Shown here: in pieces, positions 11,271-22,494 of the stretch
Numbering within the stretch: position 1 is the first letter of the stretch
Layout of the letters: each line of letters starts with the position of its first letter
Source of the DNA: Dastarcus helophoroides
Taxonomy: Eukaryota; Arthropoda; Insecta; Coleoptera; Bothrideridae
NCBI GenBank assembly: GCA_028583605.1
Contig: CM053327.1
Coordinates: 12,449,629 to 12,513,628, forward strand
Direction of reading: 5' to 3'
DNA length: 64,000 bases
Notes under the pieces: model-generated
Told to the model about the DNA's origin: nothing
The model's input: the letters and a program-made list of their open reading frames with translations, nothing else
Database searches by the model: none
Program-made: the position numbers and the translations under genes

Positions 11271-11617
11271 TGTAACAAAATGTAATTCTAGAATTTAGTA
11301 AGGAATTTTTCTAGAAAAATTTGATAAGGGGAAATGGCCTCGATAATGAATCAAATAGCAGATAAGCGCTCCAGAAATTACCGTAAAGGATTAGTCTTAT
11401 TTGTACCTTCCTTCTAGAACCCGGAACGAGATCTATAAATAGGTGGTCTGGTCGACTTTCCTTCTGTTATTTAGTCAATGAATAAGTTAGTTAATTAAAC
11501 AGTGTTAGTGGGTTAATTAGTCAAGTAAATTATAATTGTAGTGTTCCAAAATTAGTTTGGAAATAAAGTGGTTACAATTCACGAAGTGTTAATCATTCGA
11601 ACCGATAACGCACAACA
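11271..11617 (+). mobile_element. Solo LTR, Ty3/Gypsy family A
   Basis: The 347-bp block starts TGTAACAAAATG and ends CGCACAACA. It carries TATAAATA (11434-11441) and AATAAA (11562-11567) at places matching the LTR at 1648-2005. An exact ATAT direct repeat flanks it (11267-11270 and 11618-11621), a 4-bp target duplication. With no internal domain next to it, it is a solo LTR. Confidence 0.88.
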
Positions 11618-13635
11618 ATATCAATTCTGACTCAAAATTTTGATTCTTTTAACTCAACCTTCATTAATTTAAAAAATGTTAAGAATCAAGTCAACATGTC
11701 GAGACACCCGGAAATTTGGATATGAAAAGTGAAATTTATGGACTGAAACAAAAATTTTGAGCAAAAATTCGAAACTCTTAAAAAATCGAAGCTTTGGAGA
11801 AAATTGAATTTTTTTAAGTGTCAAAAATTTGAAATATTAGGCTTAGACTTTTGTAGATAAAAAGTTTAAATTTCGAGACTACTCAAATTGGAACATTTTT
11901 ATTTATTTATTTTAGTGATTTCGAAATCTTCTGGTCTGCTTGAAAAATGAAATTGTCAACATAAAGTCAAACTTTTGTGGGGGAAAGCGAAATTTCGAGG
12001 AACACATTTGAAATTCCGAGATCGTATCAAATATTGAACTGAAGGTCCTAAATATAAAAAGAAATTCAAAATTTTGGGAAATATGTTATTTATTTCCGCT
12101 TTACCCAGTGGCGTATCATTTTTAGGAAATGTCTCAAAAAGATAGTTTTCATGCCACTGGTTTTTTGTATTGACGTGAAATTGGAGCAAATTATGCAGGT
12201 TCTCGTTAGCAGTCTTCATTACGTATTAGAAAAAAAATCCCTAAACGGATTTCAGAGATATGCCTGAACATTTTTTTTATATTTTCAACTTCAAGTAGTT
12301 GGAAGCCTAAGCGTTTATGAGCAGAATTGTATATGACTTTTCTCCATTAGTTTTCCTTATAAAATCTATGGGTAAAGTTTGGTCTATTCTGTAACGGACT
12401 CCCTGTATAATTTTCTCATATTATCGAAGCAGCAAAGTAGTCTAAAATCTGCTTCTGATTCCGAAAACTTGCATTAGCGATTGAAACTTACCTTTTTTTA
12501 AGACAAAACAGAGCATTAAAGTACCGCTATCATATAAACATCGGTATTGTTGTTTCTCCTAATAGAGTACGCGGCAGATTATCGTGAGATATTTTCTTGA
12601 TGGAAGAGATATAGCTGCGTAAAAAGACAGCTATATCGATGACAACATAGTAAAATACATCGAGGGCCATTATCTTTTATTGCCTTATGGTTGTTGGCAT
12701 AATCTATTGATCATTGTATTACCAGATGAATACATTTTCAATCACCGGCATTCCTGAGTAACTACATACATAAGCGAATGGGACTTTATTAAAAATTTTT
12801 TGGAAGTCTTGTCAGCTCGAGGTTTCTTTGACAATCGAAACATAGTAAATCTGAATTTAACAATAACTTAGTCCCAATTTTTATCAAAATAATCTTTGTG
12901 GTATGGCTGCGGACTGAATTATTTTTTGTTTCACTCTTTTGTATTTAAACCAATTCAGCCGCGTATTGTGGCATAATATGAGAGTCGAATGTTATTCGGA
13001 TTCGACTCAAGATATTCAAGCTTGAACTCAACTTACCCGCTTTAAATGAGCTATTGTGTCAGTGGGAACAAAATGGGATTAGAAAAAATTTAAACGTGCT
13101 TATTGCGTTGTGGTAACACAATTAATTGACAGGTTAATTACTGACAGATCCAAGAATATTTAAAAAAGGGCGTCTGAAAATGACTGCGAGACCTTACTTG
13201 TCGGACACAACAAGCATCAATCACACGCCTGATTATTTGCAAGATAATCCGAAGCAAGCAGTCGTTTTGAGCGAATCTAATAAATCATGACGTACTTCTT
13301 CATCTAATTGCAAACCTGTTCATGCCGTTTCAGTTCAGTTTATTTGCTCCACGGTGTTTTATCAGATTAATTCCTCGAGATCCAATGGAAATAACAATAA
13401 AATTAAACGTTTGAGTTTGTGTAAATCAATTCAATTTCTCTGTTTTAAAATACTAGTATTTTTATTTTTGGTTTTTTTTTCGGCGTATTTTGTCTGACTT
13501 AGTTGAAGGCTCGACCAGAAGTGAAAGTGTTATTATTGGAGTCTCGAAACTCAGCCTGAATCAGTAATGGTTTCGTGTACCATTTTTCTCGCTAGCCCGT
13601 CGAAGTTGGCGAGGCCTTGTTGTTTCTAGTAGCAC
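11618..13635. other. AT-rich DNA with one repeat remnant
   Basis: Mostly AT-rich quasi-repeat up to about 12050, then lower-copy DNA. A remnant at about 12095-12418 ends in 'ggactccctgtata' and carries 'cccagtggcgta', both shared with the repeat at 16005-16190. A perfect 10-bp hairpin (12608-12617 with 12628-12637) is the only other structure. No gene is supported. Confidence 0.4.
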
Positions 13636-13640
13636 CTCAC

Positions 13641-13817
13641 AATTCAAGAGATATCTTGCAATTGATGAGATATCTCGCGATTTAATTCGAGGTTCATGAA
13701 AAATATGGCTATTTACGAGGTATCTTTCGTTTCACCAGAAATCTTGCAATTCACAAGTTATCTAGCGACTTATGAGATTAGATCTCGTGTTCGACAAGTT
13801 GTCTCGCAATTCAGGAA
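13641..13817. repeat. Minisatellite of about 20 bp, diverged
   Basis: Variants of 'aattcaagagatatcttgc' recur about seven to eight times, for example 'attgatgagatatctcgcg', 'ttcacaagttatctagcg' and 'ttcgacaagttgtctcgc'. The core GAGATATCTC is itself a palindrome. It ends where the 3' end of the neighbouring LINE begins. Confidence 0.75.
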
Positions 13818-13822
13818 AGAAT

Positions 13823-15300
13823 TATCTTCTTGTTCTTCTTCTTCTTTTTAGAGATCCTGCGATCTGTTAATTCTGGTTATGCTTCTGTTGCAGTTCCCGG
13901 CACTGCCAACTATCCTATCCTTCCATCTTTTAGGTGGTCTTCCGGGGGGACGGGTGCTTGTTGGTTTTCCTTTCAGTGCGAAGCGTGGTAATCGATCTTC
14001 TCTCATTCCGTTTACGTGAGCGTACCACTGTCTCCTTCTTTGTCTACCCCATAGCACGATATCCTGTATACCGCACTTCTCTCTAATCTGTGTGTTTCTT
14101 ACTTTATCTCTTTTGATCTTTCCCGCTGAGGTCTTAAAGTTTTCATCTCTGCTACTCTCAGCATACTCTTGGTCTTGTTTACATGTTTTTTTATATTTTG
14201 ATCTTGCTATCTGGTCTCATATATTGATTGTTCCAAATGGTCCCTCGTAGGCAGCCTGATATTGCGACTGCTCTGTTGATTTATTTTCTTAAGTCGTTTA
14301 CAGGATCATGTCTACTCGAGAGATTAACACCGAAGAACTTAAATTGCCTAACTTGCTCTACGGGATGATTTTGAGTTTACATCTGATGGGGTCTTTTGTG
14401 ATGGTCATTGTTTTATGTTTATCAGTTGATATTTTCATATTGAGTTGACTGGTTATTTGATAGAATTCAAAAAGCTGTCGCTCTAGGTTGTCTTCTGTTT
14501 CTGCGACAATTGCTGCTGATTACATTTTTATTTATCCTCAGTTACAGTGAGGTACCTTCTTCAATTATTTTATCCATAAGAATATTAAACAAAAATGGAC
14601 TGAAGCTGTCTCCTTGTCTAATTTCTCCTAGAATCGAAATGGTTTCTGATGTTTGTTTCCCCTCTGTTATCTTCGTTGTGTTGTGAATATTGAGCTTGTG
14701 AATGACTCTGACGATATTGGCTGGTGTCTCCTTTTCTTTTAATATTTCCATTATGTCTTCCAACCGTACTTTGTCAAATGCTTTTTAGGTCTACTAAGGC
14801 GATGTATGCTATTGACTTCTCTTTTATCTGTTTATTAATAAATATGGCATCTGTTGCCGAACTTCCTTTTCTAAACCCTTATTGCTCTTCTCTGTTCTGT
14901 ATTTGTTTTTACAGTTTGTCTTTCAGTATTCCAGTAAATAACTTCACCATGGCCTTTAATAGTATTATTCGCCTGTAATTCTCTGGGCGAGTCCTTTGCT
15001 TCTGCTTTGAAATGGGGATTGTGATGCTCTCATATGCTAGTCTGTAGGTATTTCTGACGAGCATAGAATTTTATTAAACAGTATTGTTGTATTTCTAACA
15101 AACTCTTGTCCACCGTATTTCAGAAATTCATTTGGTATATCGTCTGTTCCAAGTGCTTTCCTGTTTTTCAAGCTTCTCAGTTTCGCTTTTATCTCGTCTT
15201 CTGTGATTACTTCGCCTGATGCTATTTCGTAGACTATATCTGGTGCTTTTTCGACGTTTATAGTCTTCTAAAGTATTCTAACCTATCATGATTGCCATAA
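13823..15300 (-). mobile_element. Non-LTR retrotransposon fragment (LINE 1), RT and 3' end
   Basis: The minus strand carries the reverse-transcriptase half of a LINE in several frames. Conserved pieces include a KAFDKV-like block near 14770, RQGDSFSPFLFNILMDKII (about 14560-14640), and a C-terminal part with WYAHVNGMREDRLPR and PPGRPPKRWKD (13900-14030). Frameshifts and stops separate these pieces. The 3' end runs into a GAA-rich simple tail (about 13828-13848), as in RTE/jockey-like elements. Everything 5' of the central RT region is missing, a normal outcome of incomplete reverse transcription. The exact clade is not certain. Confidence 0.85.
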
Positions 15301-16004
15301 ATATTTCGTAATCTTTTGATCGCGAAGAATTGGGAAAACAAACTAAGCATGGAAAGCGTCTCAAACACGTAACCATGGTCTGTTGCAAACCAGAAAATAT
15401 ATTCACGGTGACAATCTGAATTATTTTGCTGAATTGCTGAGACAGGGAGGATTAAATAGTAACGTGACTTTGTTCATAGAAAGTAGTTTTCAAGAGTTGA
15501 TAATTGTCATTGGCAAGAAAGTTTTTCTATAAGCGTTTCAGCAGGTTGGGAATATCTTGTTAAACTACGGTAATTTTCTAGCGCAAATAAAACGTGCGAG
15601 CTTAATTATTTAATGAAAGGTACTAAATACCAATGTAATCTTTGATTTATTAGCGTGCAACAGAAGTGAATTACATTCGCTTTAATTTATGGCAAATTGC
15701 CATCGAGTGCAGTTTAGCCATATTTAATAGATAGTTGCCCATGTTTTAAAAATGTTGATTAAGTATACGCGATATTTAATTAATAAACTGACTTTCTATT
15801 TATAGAGGTAACACTTTGTTTATCATCTGACGTTAATTAAAATAATATCAAAACTGGAAATAGGACGCATGCAAATTTAAATTATGTATGCACAGAATCG
15901 CTCAGAGGTGGGAAGCGATAATTTTCTAGCCTCGAAATTAAAAAAAATGTTCTGGCGTGAGTAAAATACTTAGCTGGTCCATTTCTGATTTTGCACATTT
16001 AATA
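15301..16004. other. Non-coding DNA, nothing recognised
   Basis: Mixed-composition DNA without protein-like frames, terminal repeats or tandem units that I can support. Confidence 0.4.
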
Positions 16005-16190
16005 TACAGGGTCCGTCATTAGTGCGTGGACGGAGAATAGCTCCTAAACCTCAGAAGACATCAAACTGAAATTTTGCCCAGTGGCGTACATCTATAAGGA
16101 GCACATTTTAAAATTATTTTCAATTTAATTTACCAACCATATACATAGTGTTGATATAAACTTACTTTTTTTTAAATAGGACACCCTGTA
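16005..16190. mobile_element. Short TACAGGGT-ended repeat (MITE-like)
   Basis: The left end TACAGGGT and the right end, read inverted, TACAGGGTGTCC lie between TA dinucleotides (16003-16004 and 16191-16192). The 186-bp body includes 'cccagtggcgta', also present near 12105. Such TATACAGGGTGTCC ends are common in insect dispersed repeats. The inverted similarity is only about 8 to 12 bp, so the type of element is not settled. Confidence 0.55.
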
Positions 16191-16510
16191 TATTTTACAT
16201 ATTTGGACAGGTCTATAAAAATGCAGCAAAACAATTTGAGGTTTATGGGGGTTTTGATGGGTCGTTTTCCTAATAGAGGATCATAAATCCGGAGGCAGGA
16301 CTCTGATGCATGTCATTTGTAAACACTCAGTATGATGTAGTATTGACCAATTTGCAACAAAAACAATCATTGATAGTCTTTTAGTTTCCATAAACCATAA
16401 ACATGTTGTCTTAGGTTTTTTACTTATACAGAGTGAGCGAGGTTTACAAATCCAAAAATTACTAGAAAATTTTAAATAGAATGCTCCATTTTCTACTTTC
16501 TGTGCGATAT
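16191..16510. other. Possible second repeat remnant
   Basis: The stretch holds another 'tatacagagtgagcgag' sequence near 16433, similar to the ends of the repeat at 16005, but no second boundary can be placed. No gene is visible. Confidence 0.35.
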
Positions 16511-18450
16511 TATGCATTTTTTGAAGTTTGGCTTTTTTTCTGCAAATTTAAAAGTTTTTCTTCAAATTTGACTTTTTTAAAATTGGTTTTTTCGAAAATT
16601 TAATTAATTTCCAAATTTCATCTTCTTTTTTCAAAATTCTGACTTTATTCTCAAAATTTAATTTTTATTCTAAAACTTGACGTTATTTCAACTTTGATCA
16701 AATTTCTTATTTTTTTCTATTTATTATTTTATAAAAGTTTGGTGTTTTTTTAGAAATTTTAATTTTTATCTCAAAGTCAGACATTTGCTCTTCCTAGAAA
16801 TTTCAATTTGGATTCGAAATTTGTCTTTTTTCCAAAATGTCGACCTTTGTTTTTGAAATTACACCCAAATCTATTTACATTTGGGAAATGTTAAAAATCT
16901 TTACTGAGATTTTAAATTTTTTTTCAGAATTTAACCTTTTGTATTTCTTGAATTTCGTTTGTTTAGTAAACTTTTGACGTTTGTTCTCAGAGTTAGACAT
17001 TTGCTGAGAAGATTCGTCCTTTTTAAAAGCTCGGTCTTTTTCTGGAAACTTAGACATTTTTTCTTAATTCGACTATTTTTAAATTTGTCTTTTTTTCCAG
17101 TTCTTAAAATTTCAATATATTCCCAAATTTTTTTCCGAATTTTGACTTAAAGTTAAACTTTTTTTTTCAAAATTTGACCTTCTACCAGAAAAATACATAT
17201 TTATCAAAAAGGTTGACCCTTTAATGAAAATATTGGCTTTTTGGGAATTTATATTTCTTTTTCAGTATTTCCTACATTTGCTTTTTTTGGAAATGGCGAC
17301 TTTAATATTGAAACACGAAATTTCATGCTTCTCGAAATTTCGGTTTTTTCCTAGAAGTTCTTCTTTTTTCCAGAAGTATCAATATTCTTTCCGAAATTTT
17401 ATAAAGCAGAATAAAAATTTATTTCGAAATTTGGATTGCTTTTTTAAAATTTAGCTTTTAATATTTTTGTAAATTTCGACTTTTTTGTGGAGATTCGCCT
17501 TTTATAAATTTCAACATTTTTTACCAACATTTATCCTTTTTTAAAATTTATTTTCTTTGAAAACAGGGTTATTTTGTTTAAAATTTTATTATTTCTTAAA
17601 TTGACCTTTTAATTGCAATTTTAATTTATTTTCAATTTATTTTCAAAATATATCTTTTTTCAATTTTATTCCAAAAATTCGACTTTTCTCTTAAAAACTA
17701 ACTTTAGTTTTTTAGAATATGTCTCTTTTTCTTCCATTTTTTTTAAATTTGGCTTTTTCTAAAAATGTTAAGTTTTATTTTAAAATTCAACATTTTCTGT
17801 TTCTCGAAATTTTAATATTTTTCGAATTTTCTTTTAATTAAATCGACATGATTTTATTAAAAAGGGTAAAATGATCTCTTAGCAAATTGAACTATTTTCT
17901 TAAACTTTCCAAAATATGTCAGAATTTAAATCAAAAAAATGAAAAGTGATGTCTTTTGATCTCATTATTCTCAAAATTTGTTTATTTTTTAAGTCAAACG
18001 GTTAATAAAAGCAGCATTAAGGAAGAAACGAATTATTTTTTGGAATTTTCACCTTTTTCAAGATTTTGGTGATTTTGAATAAAAATATTGAAAAAAAAAA
18101 TGAATTTTTAAAAAACACATAACATCTTTAATTTGAAATTTCAAGTAAAAATGTGTCAATTCGATTTTTATCAGAAGTTGGAAAAATCAAAAAAGACTAA
18201 AGTTGAAATTTTAGAATTAACGTCGTATTATATTTGAAAAAAGTCAAATTTTGAGTAGAGTGTCGACATTTTATGGAAAAACCTAGATACATCAAAATTG
18301 TGCGAAGACGAACCTTGAAATTTTTAAGATAAGACATTTTTTAAGCTCACAATTAGTAGAATAAAATGGAAAATTTAAAATGTTTGATAATTGCAAAAAA
18401 CGAAATATTTTAATTGAGAAAAGTTGAAATCCATTATCCTGCATTTATGC
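16511..18450. repeat. Long degenerate AT-rich quasi-repeat
   Basis: Almost 2 kb of strongly T-rich DNA in which blocks such as 'caaaattt', 'aaatttcgactttt' and 'cttttttc' recur every 20 to 35 bases. Strand bias changes to A-rich near 17900. Short F/K-rich frames here are by-products of composition. Confidence 0.65.
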
Positions 18451-19780
18451 ATCGGGTCGGATTCGACATCATCGAGGGCCGAATGTGGCCTAGAGTCAGG
18501 TGCTGCCTGCCCTGGTATATGAAAGTATAACGTAAATCGTAATAAGTTTAAATAAATTTCAGTTTCGGGTGAAATATTGGTTTCCTAAAATTCTATTTAT
18601 ATATCTGACTTATGAATGATAACCTGCTTTTACAGACCTTGTCGTTTCGCAAAATACATAAAATTCATGATTACTACTAAATAATTGAATCTTTATTGAA
18701 AATGCAGCTCATTCAGTGCAGCCGGAACGAATTTATGGGGCCAGAATTGATTTTAATATTACGAGTTTAGCTTTGACGTAAATCGTCGCTCTTTGACGAC
18801 ATCGTTTAAGTATCGACATGGAGCAAGTTTACTGGGAGAAAATGAAATTCTAAAGTCCGTTCCTTCCAGACGATCGCATCTAAATCCTCGAACGCGAATT
18901 TTCTGTTACGTGACGGACAGCAAAATCAATATTGCATACAAATTAGTCAAGCCAACAACTCCGAGAAAATAGTCATGTAATCCTATCCGAGTTGGTCGTA
19001 TTTTTAGGTCTTGAGTCCGCAACTTGAATTCACAAATGATTACAGTAAGTAAATTGACCGTGAAGATTCCTCTTAAATAGTGCAAACTAGCGCTAACGAG
19101 GTACACCACCTGGTAGTTTCTATCACTAAGCAAGTTGACAAGTCACAAAGAATTAGTGTTGTGCCGGGCCGTCCCTGGCTTAATTTCCTGGATGAAATTG
19201 GGTCGCAACATCAGGTAGATCTACTCGAAGCATCCCCTATTGTTTCTTATGGCGCCCCGGAAACTTCCCAGCTATAAAAAAACATCCAAAGAAAAGCGGC
19301 GTGTTTCTGATCGGTACTTGCCGCCCTTCCGCGCCGTTTCTTTAGGCGGTCGCCGCCGAGCACGAAAGAAAAAAGCAGGAAATGAAAAAGTGGCCGTAAA
19401 ATCAGTTCTATAACAAGTCTGTTTGTAAACCGAGGAGATCCCTACGATTTCTACGTGATGCAACGGCGGCGGTGCGCCTTTGAATATCCTTATCAAGGAT
19501 GGATTAAGCTGTCGTTAGTTTTACGAGGTTTTATCAATTAATGCTGATACTAATCGAAGTAAGCGGGTTCTGCTAGAAAACTTGGAAAATGGCACTTACA
19601 ATTAGTTCTTCAAAACGTTTCTCCTTTAGTAGTACAATACGGAATTAGGACAAACTTCATTCAAGTTTATTTAGGATTCATTCAAAATGCTTTCATATTA
19701 GTGAAATTTTGAAAACACATACAAGACTCTAATGATTATGACTGAAATTAGTCAGGGTCAGACGAGGCCTAAGGTATCCA
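18451..19780. other. Higher-complexity, CpG-containing island
   Basis: Composition is balanced, especially at 18760-19500, which contains CpG-rich runs (near 19318-19370). Three short frames overlap on both strands (18906-19133 minus, 19080-19277 plus, 19272-19496 minus), and none resembles a known protein or has a clear splice context. It may be conserved non-coding host DNA; this is an inference from composition only. Confidence 0.4.
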
Positions 19781-19966
19781 TCAAGATCTTTTTTTAATTT
19801 TTGATTCCAGTGTATTAGTGGGATTGTACTGTTTGTTCACCAGAGCATAACCCATCAAGTTGGGTAAATGAAAAGTACTTTGACCAAGGCTAGAGCCGTT
19901 TAGCATCAAAGGCACAGGCACGTGATTTTTCATATTCATTCGTGAGAGTAAAGGTGATCTTTGCAT
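19781..19966 (-). other. Unidentified short protein-like frame
   Basis: A 61-codon open frame on the minus strand whose residue mix (P, S, M, N, L, few F/K runs) is unlike the chance frames around it, with stretches such as NHVPVPLMLNGSSLGQST. I do not recognise it. It could be a remnant of a mobile-element protein or an exon, or it could be chance. Confidence 0.25.
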
Positions 19967-20274
19967 TATTTTAAGCTTCTAAGATGCTCACTGGGATAGC
20001 AAAATGGCCGTCTCAGCGTCTTCTTTTTATTTCTGCGCAGTGTGTTTAGCTTAAGAAGCTAAATCCATTCGGAGGAAACAAGACCTTGGACAACTTAATT
20101 TTATTATCCCAGTGGGAAGACTATTAGACTATATTATTAGTATAGTTTAGTACTGTCAGCTGCTGGGATTATCGTTCATGTCCTTTTGTTGATATTCAAT
20201 TTTATTATAGGGGAATATATTTATTGTATTATGATCTGGTCCTCTTAACCCAAGAAAAATTAAGAAGTATAACA
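19967..20274. other. Non-coding DNA, nothing recognised
   Basis: No supported feature. Two 'cccagtgg' / 'cactgggatag'-like words occur 120 bases apart in opposite orientation, too short to call an element. Confidence 0.35.
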
Positions 20275-20371
20275 ACACTTGCTCTAAAGCGTTTCGATAA
20301 CCAACTGTTATCTTCAGATAAATACAGAGCATGATAGCTTGGCTACTGAAACGTGTTAGAGCAAGTGTTTT
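20275..20371. repeat. Inverted repeat with GAAACG stem-loop
   Basis: 'acacttgctctaaagcgttt' is repeated in inverted form at about 20345-20371 (AACACTTGCTCTAACACGTTT on the opposite strand), with about 50 bases between. Within the left arm the minus strand reads CTGAA-GATAAC-loop-GTTATC-GAAACG, a perfect 6-bp stem before a GAAACG box. This suggests a structured transposon terminus. Confidence 0.5.
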
Positions 20372-20900
20372 GTTTTAAGGTTCCATACTTTATAAGGAAA
20401 AAACGGAATTCTTATAAGCCAACTCTCGTGTCGTCCGTCCGTCTGTTACAAACAGGTTTTCGTTGAATAATTCTGTAACGTAAGAATTTGAAATTTTGCA
20501 CAGCGTTAGTTATAGGTGACCCATAAAAACACCGCTGGGAAAAGCAAATATTTTATAATAAAATGGGGGATTAATTTGGTCACTGAAAATTTTAGTTAAT
20601 ATGTCCTGTGAGGTATCATTTGAAAGGACTACCTGTAAGGATATTGAAATATTTTTTTAATAATTTTCTGTTTAATGATCTCTAAGATGCATTTCAAAAT
20701 GTATAAGAAATTACCGTTGCCCCATATTCTCCTAGGTTTCGGAAGATAAAATGTAAATTTTAATAGGGTTAGTAGATATTGGGTAATAAATCATCGAAAA
20801 ACTGCAGGTTTTTTTGATATCGTAATATGTAGTTGTTGAGAAAAAAATATTTTATGGAAGAATAGATGCTTGGCTTGCTTATTTTTTAAATAAAACCCGA
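20372..20900 (+). repeat. Probable dispersed repeat (GTCCGTCCGTCTG type)
   Basis: The stretch begins 'aaggttccatactttataag' and contains 'gtcgtccgtccgtctgtta', a layout I know from dispersed insect repeats with a GTCTGTCTG microsatellite core. No second copy lies in this window, so the boundaries and the class are uncertain. Confidence 0.4.
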
Positions 20901-21493
20901 TTCAGCTAGGAAATAGAATGGAGATCAGTCTTTTATTTTATTTTATTAAGATGAATATTTTCGGAATTAGCACAAGTTTACTAAATTGCACACAACACAG
21001 TAATTGCGGTTGGAATCGAAGATTTTAGCTCAATTCGAGGTGTTCCCATAAACTGTATTAGTCATCGACTCATTGTGAATGAATGCTTTTTACCAGAGAT
21101 ATTATCAAAACAGTCACCAATTCCATAAATTTTGCGATTTATTGTAAAAAAAAAAGTTTGTAGTTGAAAATAGACATTTTTTTTATTTTTCAATTACTTA
21201 TAACACAAGAAAATTTGGATAAAATTACAAATTCATATATAGGTAAAAATAATTTAATTTGGTTTGCTGACTGTTTACTCTAGTATTCGGTATGGAAACC
21301 TAATAGTGCGAGTCGGACTCTACAGGTATCTTGGCTGAATTTTTCTTGGTTTCAGGAAACAATATTTGTATATCAATTTTTAACGTTAACCAGGGATCAG
21401 TTGCACCAAAATTTGTTTCTAGTATTCCAAACTTTGAATCTATTAGGGTTTGGATTATTAAATATACTTGATTTGTTGATAAGCCAACAATTC
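20901..21493. other. Non-coding DNA with a third motif copy
   Basis: Mostly unremarkable AT-rich DNA. Near 21424-21445 it has 'ttccaaactttgaatcta', a near copy of part of the arms of the adjacent palindrome (ttccaaacttcgaatcta). Confidence 0.4.
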
Positions 21494-21637
21494 TATAATG
21501 CACAGACCAATAGGTTTGAACATTTATTAGATTCGAAGTTTGGAAACCAAATACCGGTTTCGATCTTGTTAGATCGGTATTTGGTTTCCAAACTTCGAAT
21601 CTAATAAATGTTCAAACCTATTGGTCTGTGCATTATA
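21494..21637. repeat. Perfect 63-bp inverted repeat
   Basis: Arms 21494-21556 and 21575-21637 are exact reverse complements over 63 bp with an 18-base spacer (21557-21574) between them. A transcript through it would fold into a perfect 63-bp hairpin. Perfect identity implies a very recent origin, ongoing gene conversion, or an assembly artefact. The arms carry no frame and do not resemble the ends of the other elements in the window. Confidence 0.95.
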
Positions 21638-21899
21638 CAATCCTTGTCTTCTGGGAACTCTCCTAGAGAGCAACCGCTTCGCTAGGTGGCAGTGTTTCAA
21701 CTGTTGGTAGTTCAGCTACCTATGATTCACTATACACGCCTGGAGGGCTGCATGAATTTGTAGTCTAGGTTGCATTCTTCTTGCATACGATAAGCTAACA
21801 GTTAACTTTTTAGTTTATGTTGTATTTTGTGTTGGTATTGTATATTTCTAAGCCTTCAAGTATTCATTGAGCTAGCAATTTAACATATTGGATGTTTAT
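21638..21899. other. Spacer
   Basis: Short non-coding stretch between the palindrome and a LINE tail. No feature is supported. Confidence 0.35.
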
Positions 21900-22330
21900 T
21901 TAAGCGTATTGGCCAGTTGACCAGTTTGGCACCGATTTTGAGATACTTGGATACTTGGAGCACTGCGAGGAGGTAGAAATAAGGAAACATGGCGATAAAC
22001 CGACGTTTTAAATCAGGAAAAGCGGTAGTTATGAGAAAAAAACCATGCTTAAAAGTTCTCACTATATTAGTTTGCACTGCATCTTCAACTTTCCTGTACG
22101 CCTTAAATATGTGGCTCTTGAAGAGATAAGAGCTGTCAGTTTTTGACAATATCTGCTGTGAAAGTATTTGTAGAAAATAGATAAGTAGCACATCATTCAG
22201 CTGAGCTCCAGCGCCTGAAGAGCTTTATCTTCAATTAGGCAAATCGCTCATTTCTCAACAGAATCCAAAAGTGTGTTTTGGGGTGGAACTCCAAACGTGA
22301 TTTGAATTTGGCTTTTCAGATATTAGGTTT
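21900..22330 (-). mobile_element. LINE 2 fragment, C-terminal end
   Basis: The minus strand encodes a C-terminal tail related to the LINE at 36570-38640: a KRRFIAMFPYFYLLAVLQ block corresponds to KRFIAIYSCFRILLAVLG there. Around 22235-22310 the antisense of 'CLIE' and 'WS.APK' blocks ('caattaggcaaatcgc', 'tttggggtggaactccaaac') follows in the same order. It is diverged and carries internal changes. Only the region downstream of the RT fingers and palm remains. Confidence 0.75.
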
Positions 22331-22375
22331 TGTATTTTGGTTTTTTTTTCTAAGTATATGGTAGCCTGTAACAGC

Positions 22376-22494
22376 TCTTTCACACGGAGAGCCGTAAGGC
22401 TCGTCCTCGCCTGCGAGCGTAAGGCCCGCAAGACTGAAATGCTAAGAGTACAATGGAGCTTTCACACGCTCGCGAGGACGAGCCTTACGTCTCT
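22376..22494. repeat. GC-rich inverted repeat
   Basis: The 23-bp arms 22388-22410 and 22472-22494 (core CGTAAGGCTCGTCCTCGC) are inverted with one mismatch and 61 bases between them. 'TTTCACACG' also occurs as a direct repeat just outside or inside the arms (22378-22386 and 22459-22468). The GC content is far above the surroundings, which suggests the terminal part of a DNA transposon or MITE. Confidence 0.65.

Noticed and set aside
12608..12637. Perfect 10-bp hairpin
   Set aside because: Too short for a microRNA precursor and of a length expected by chance in a 64-kb AT-rich window.
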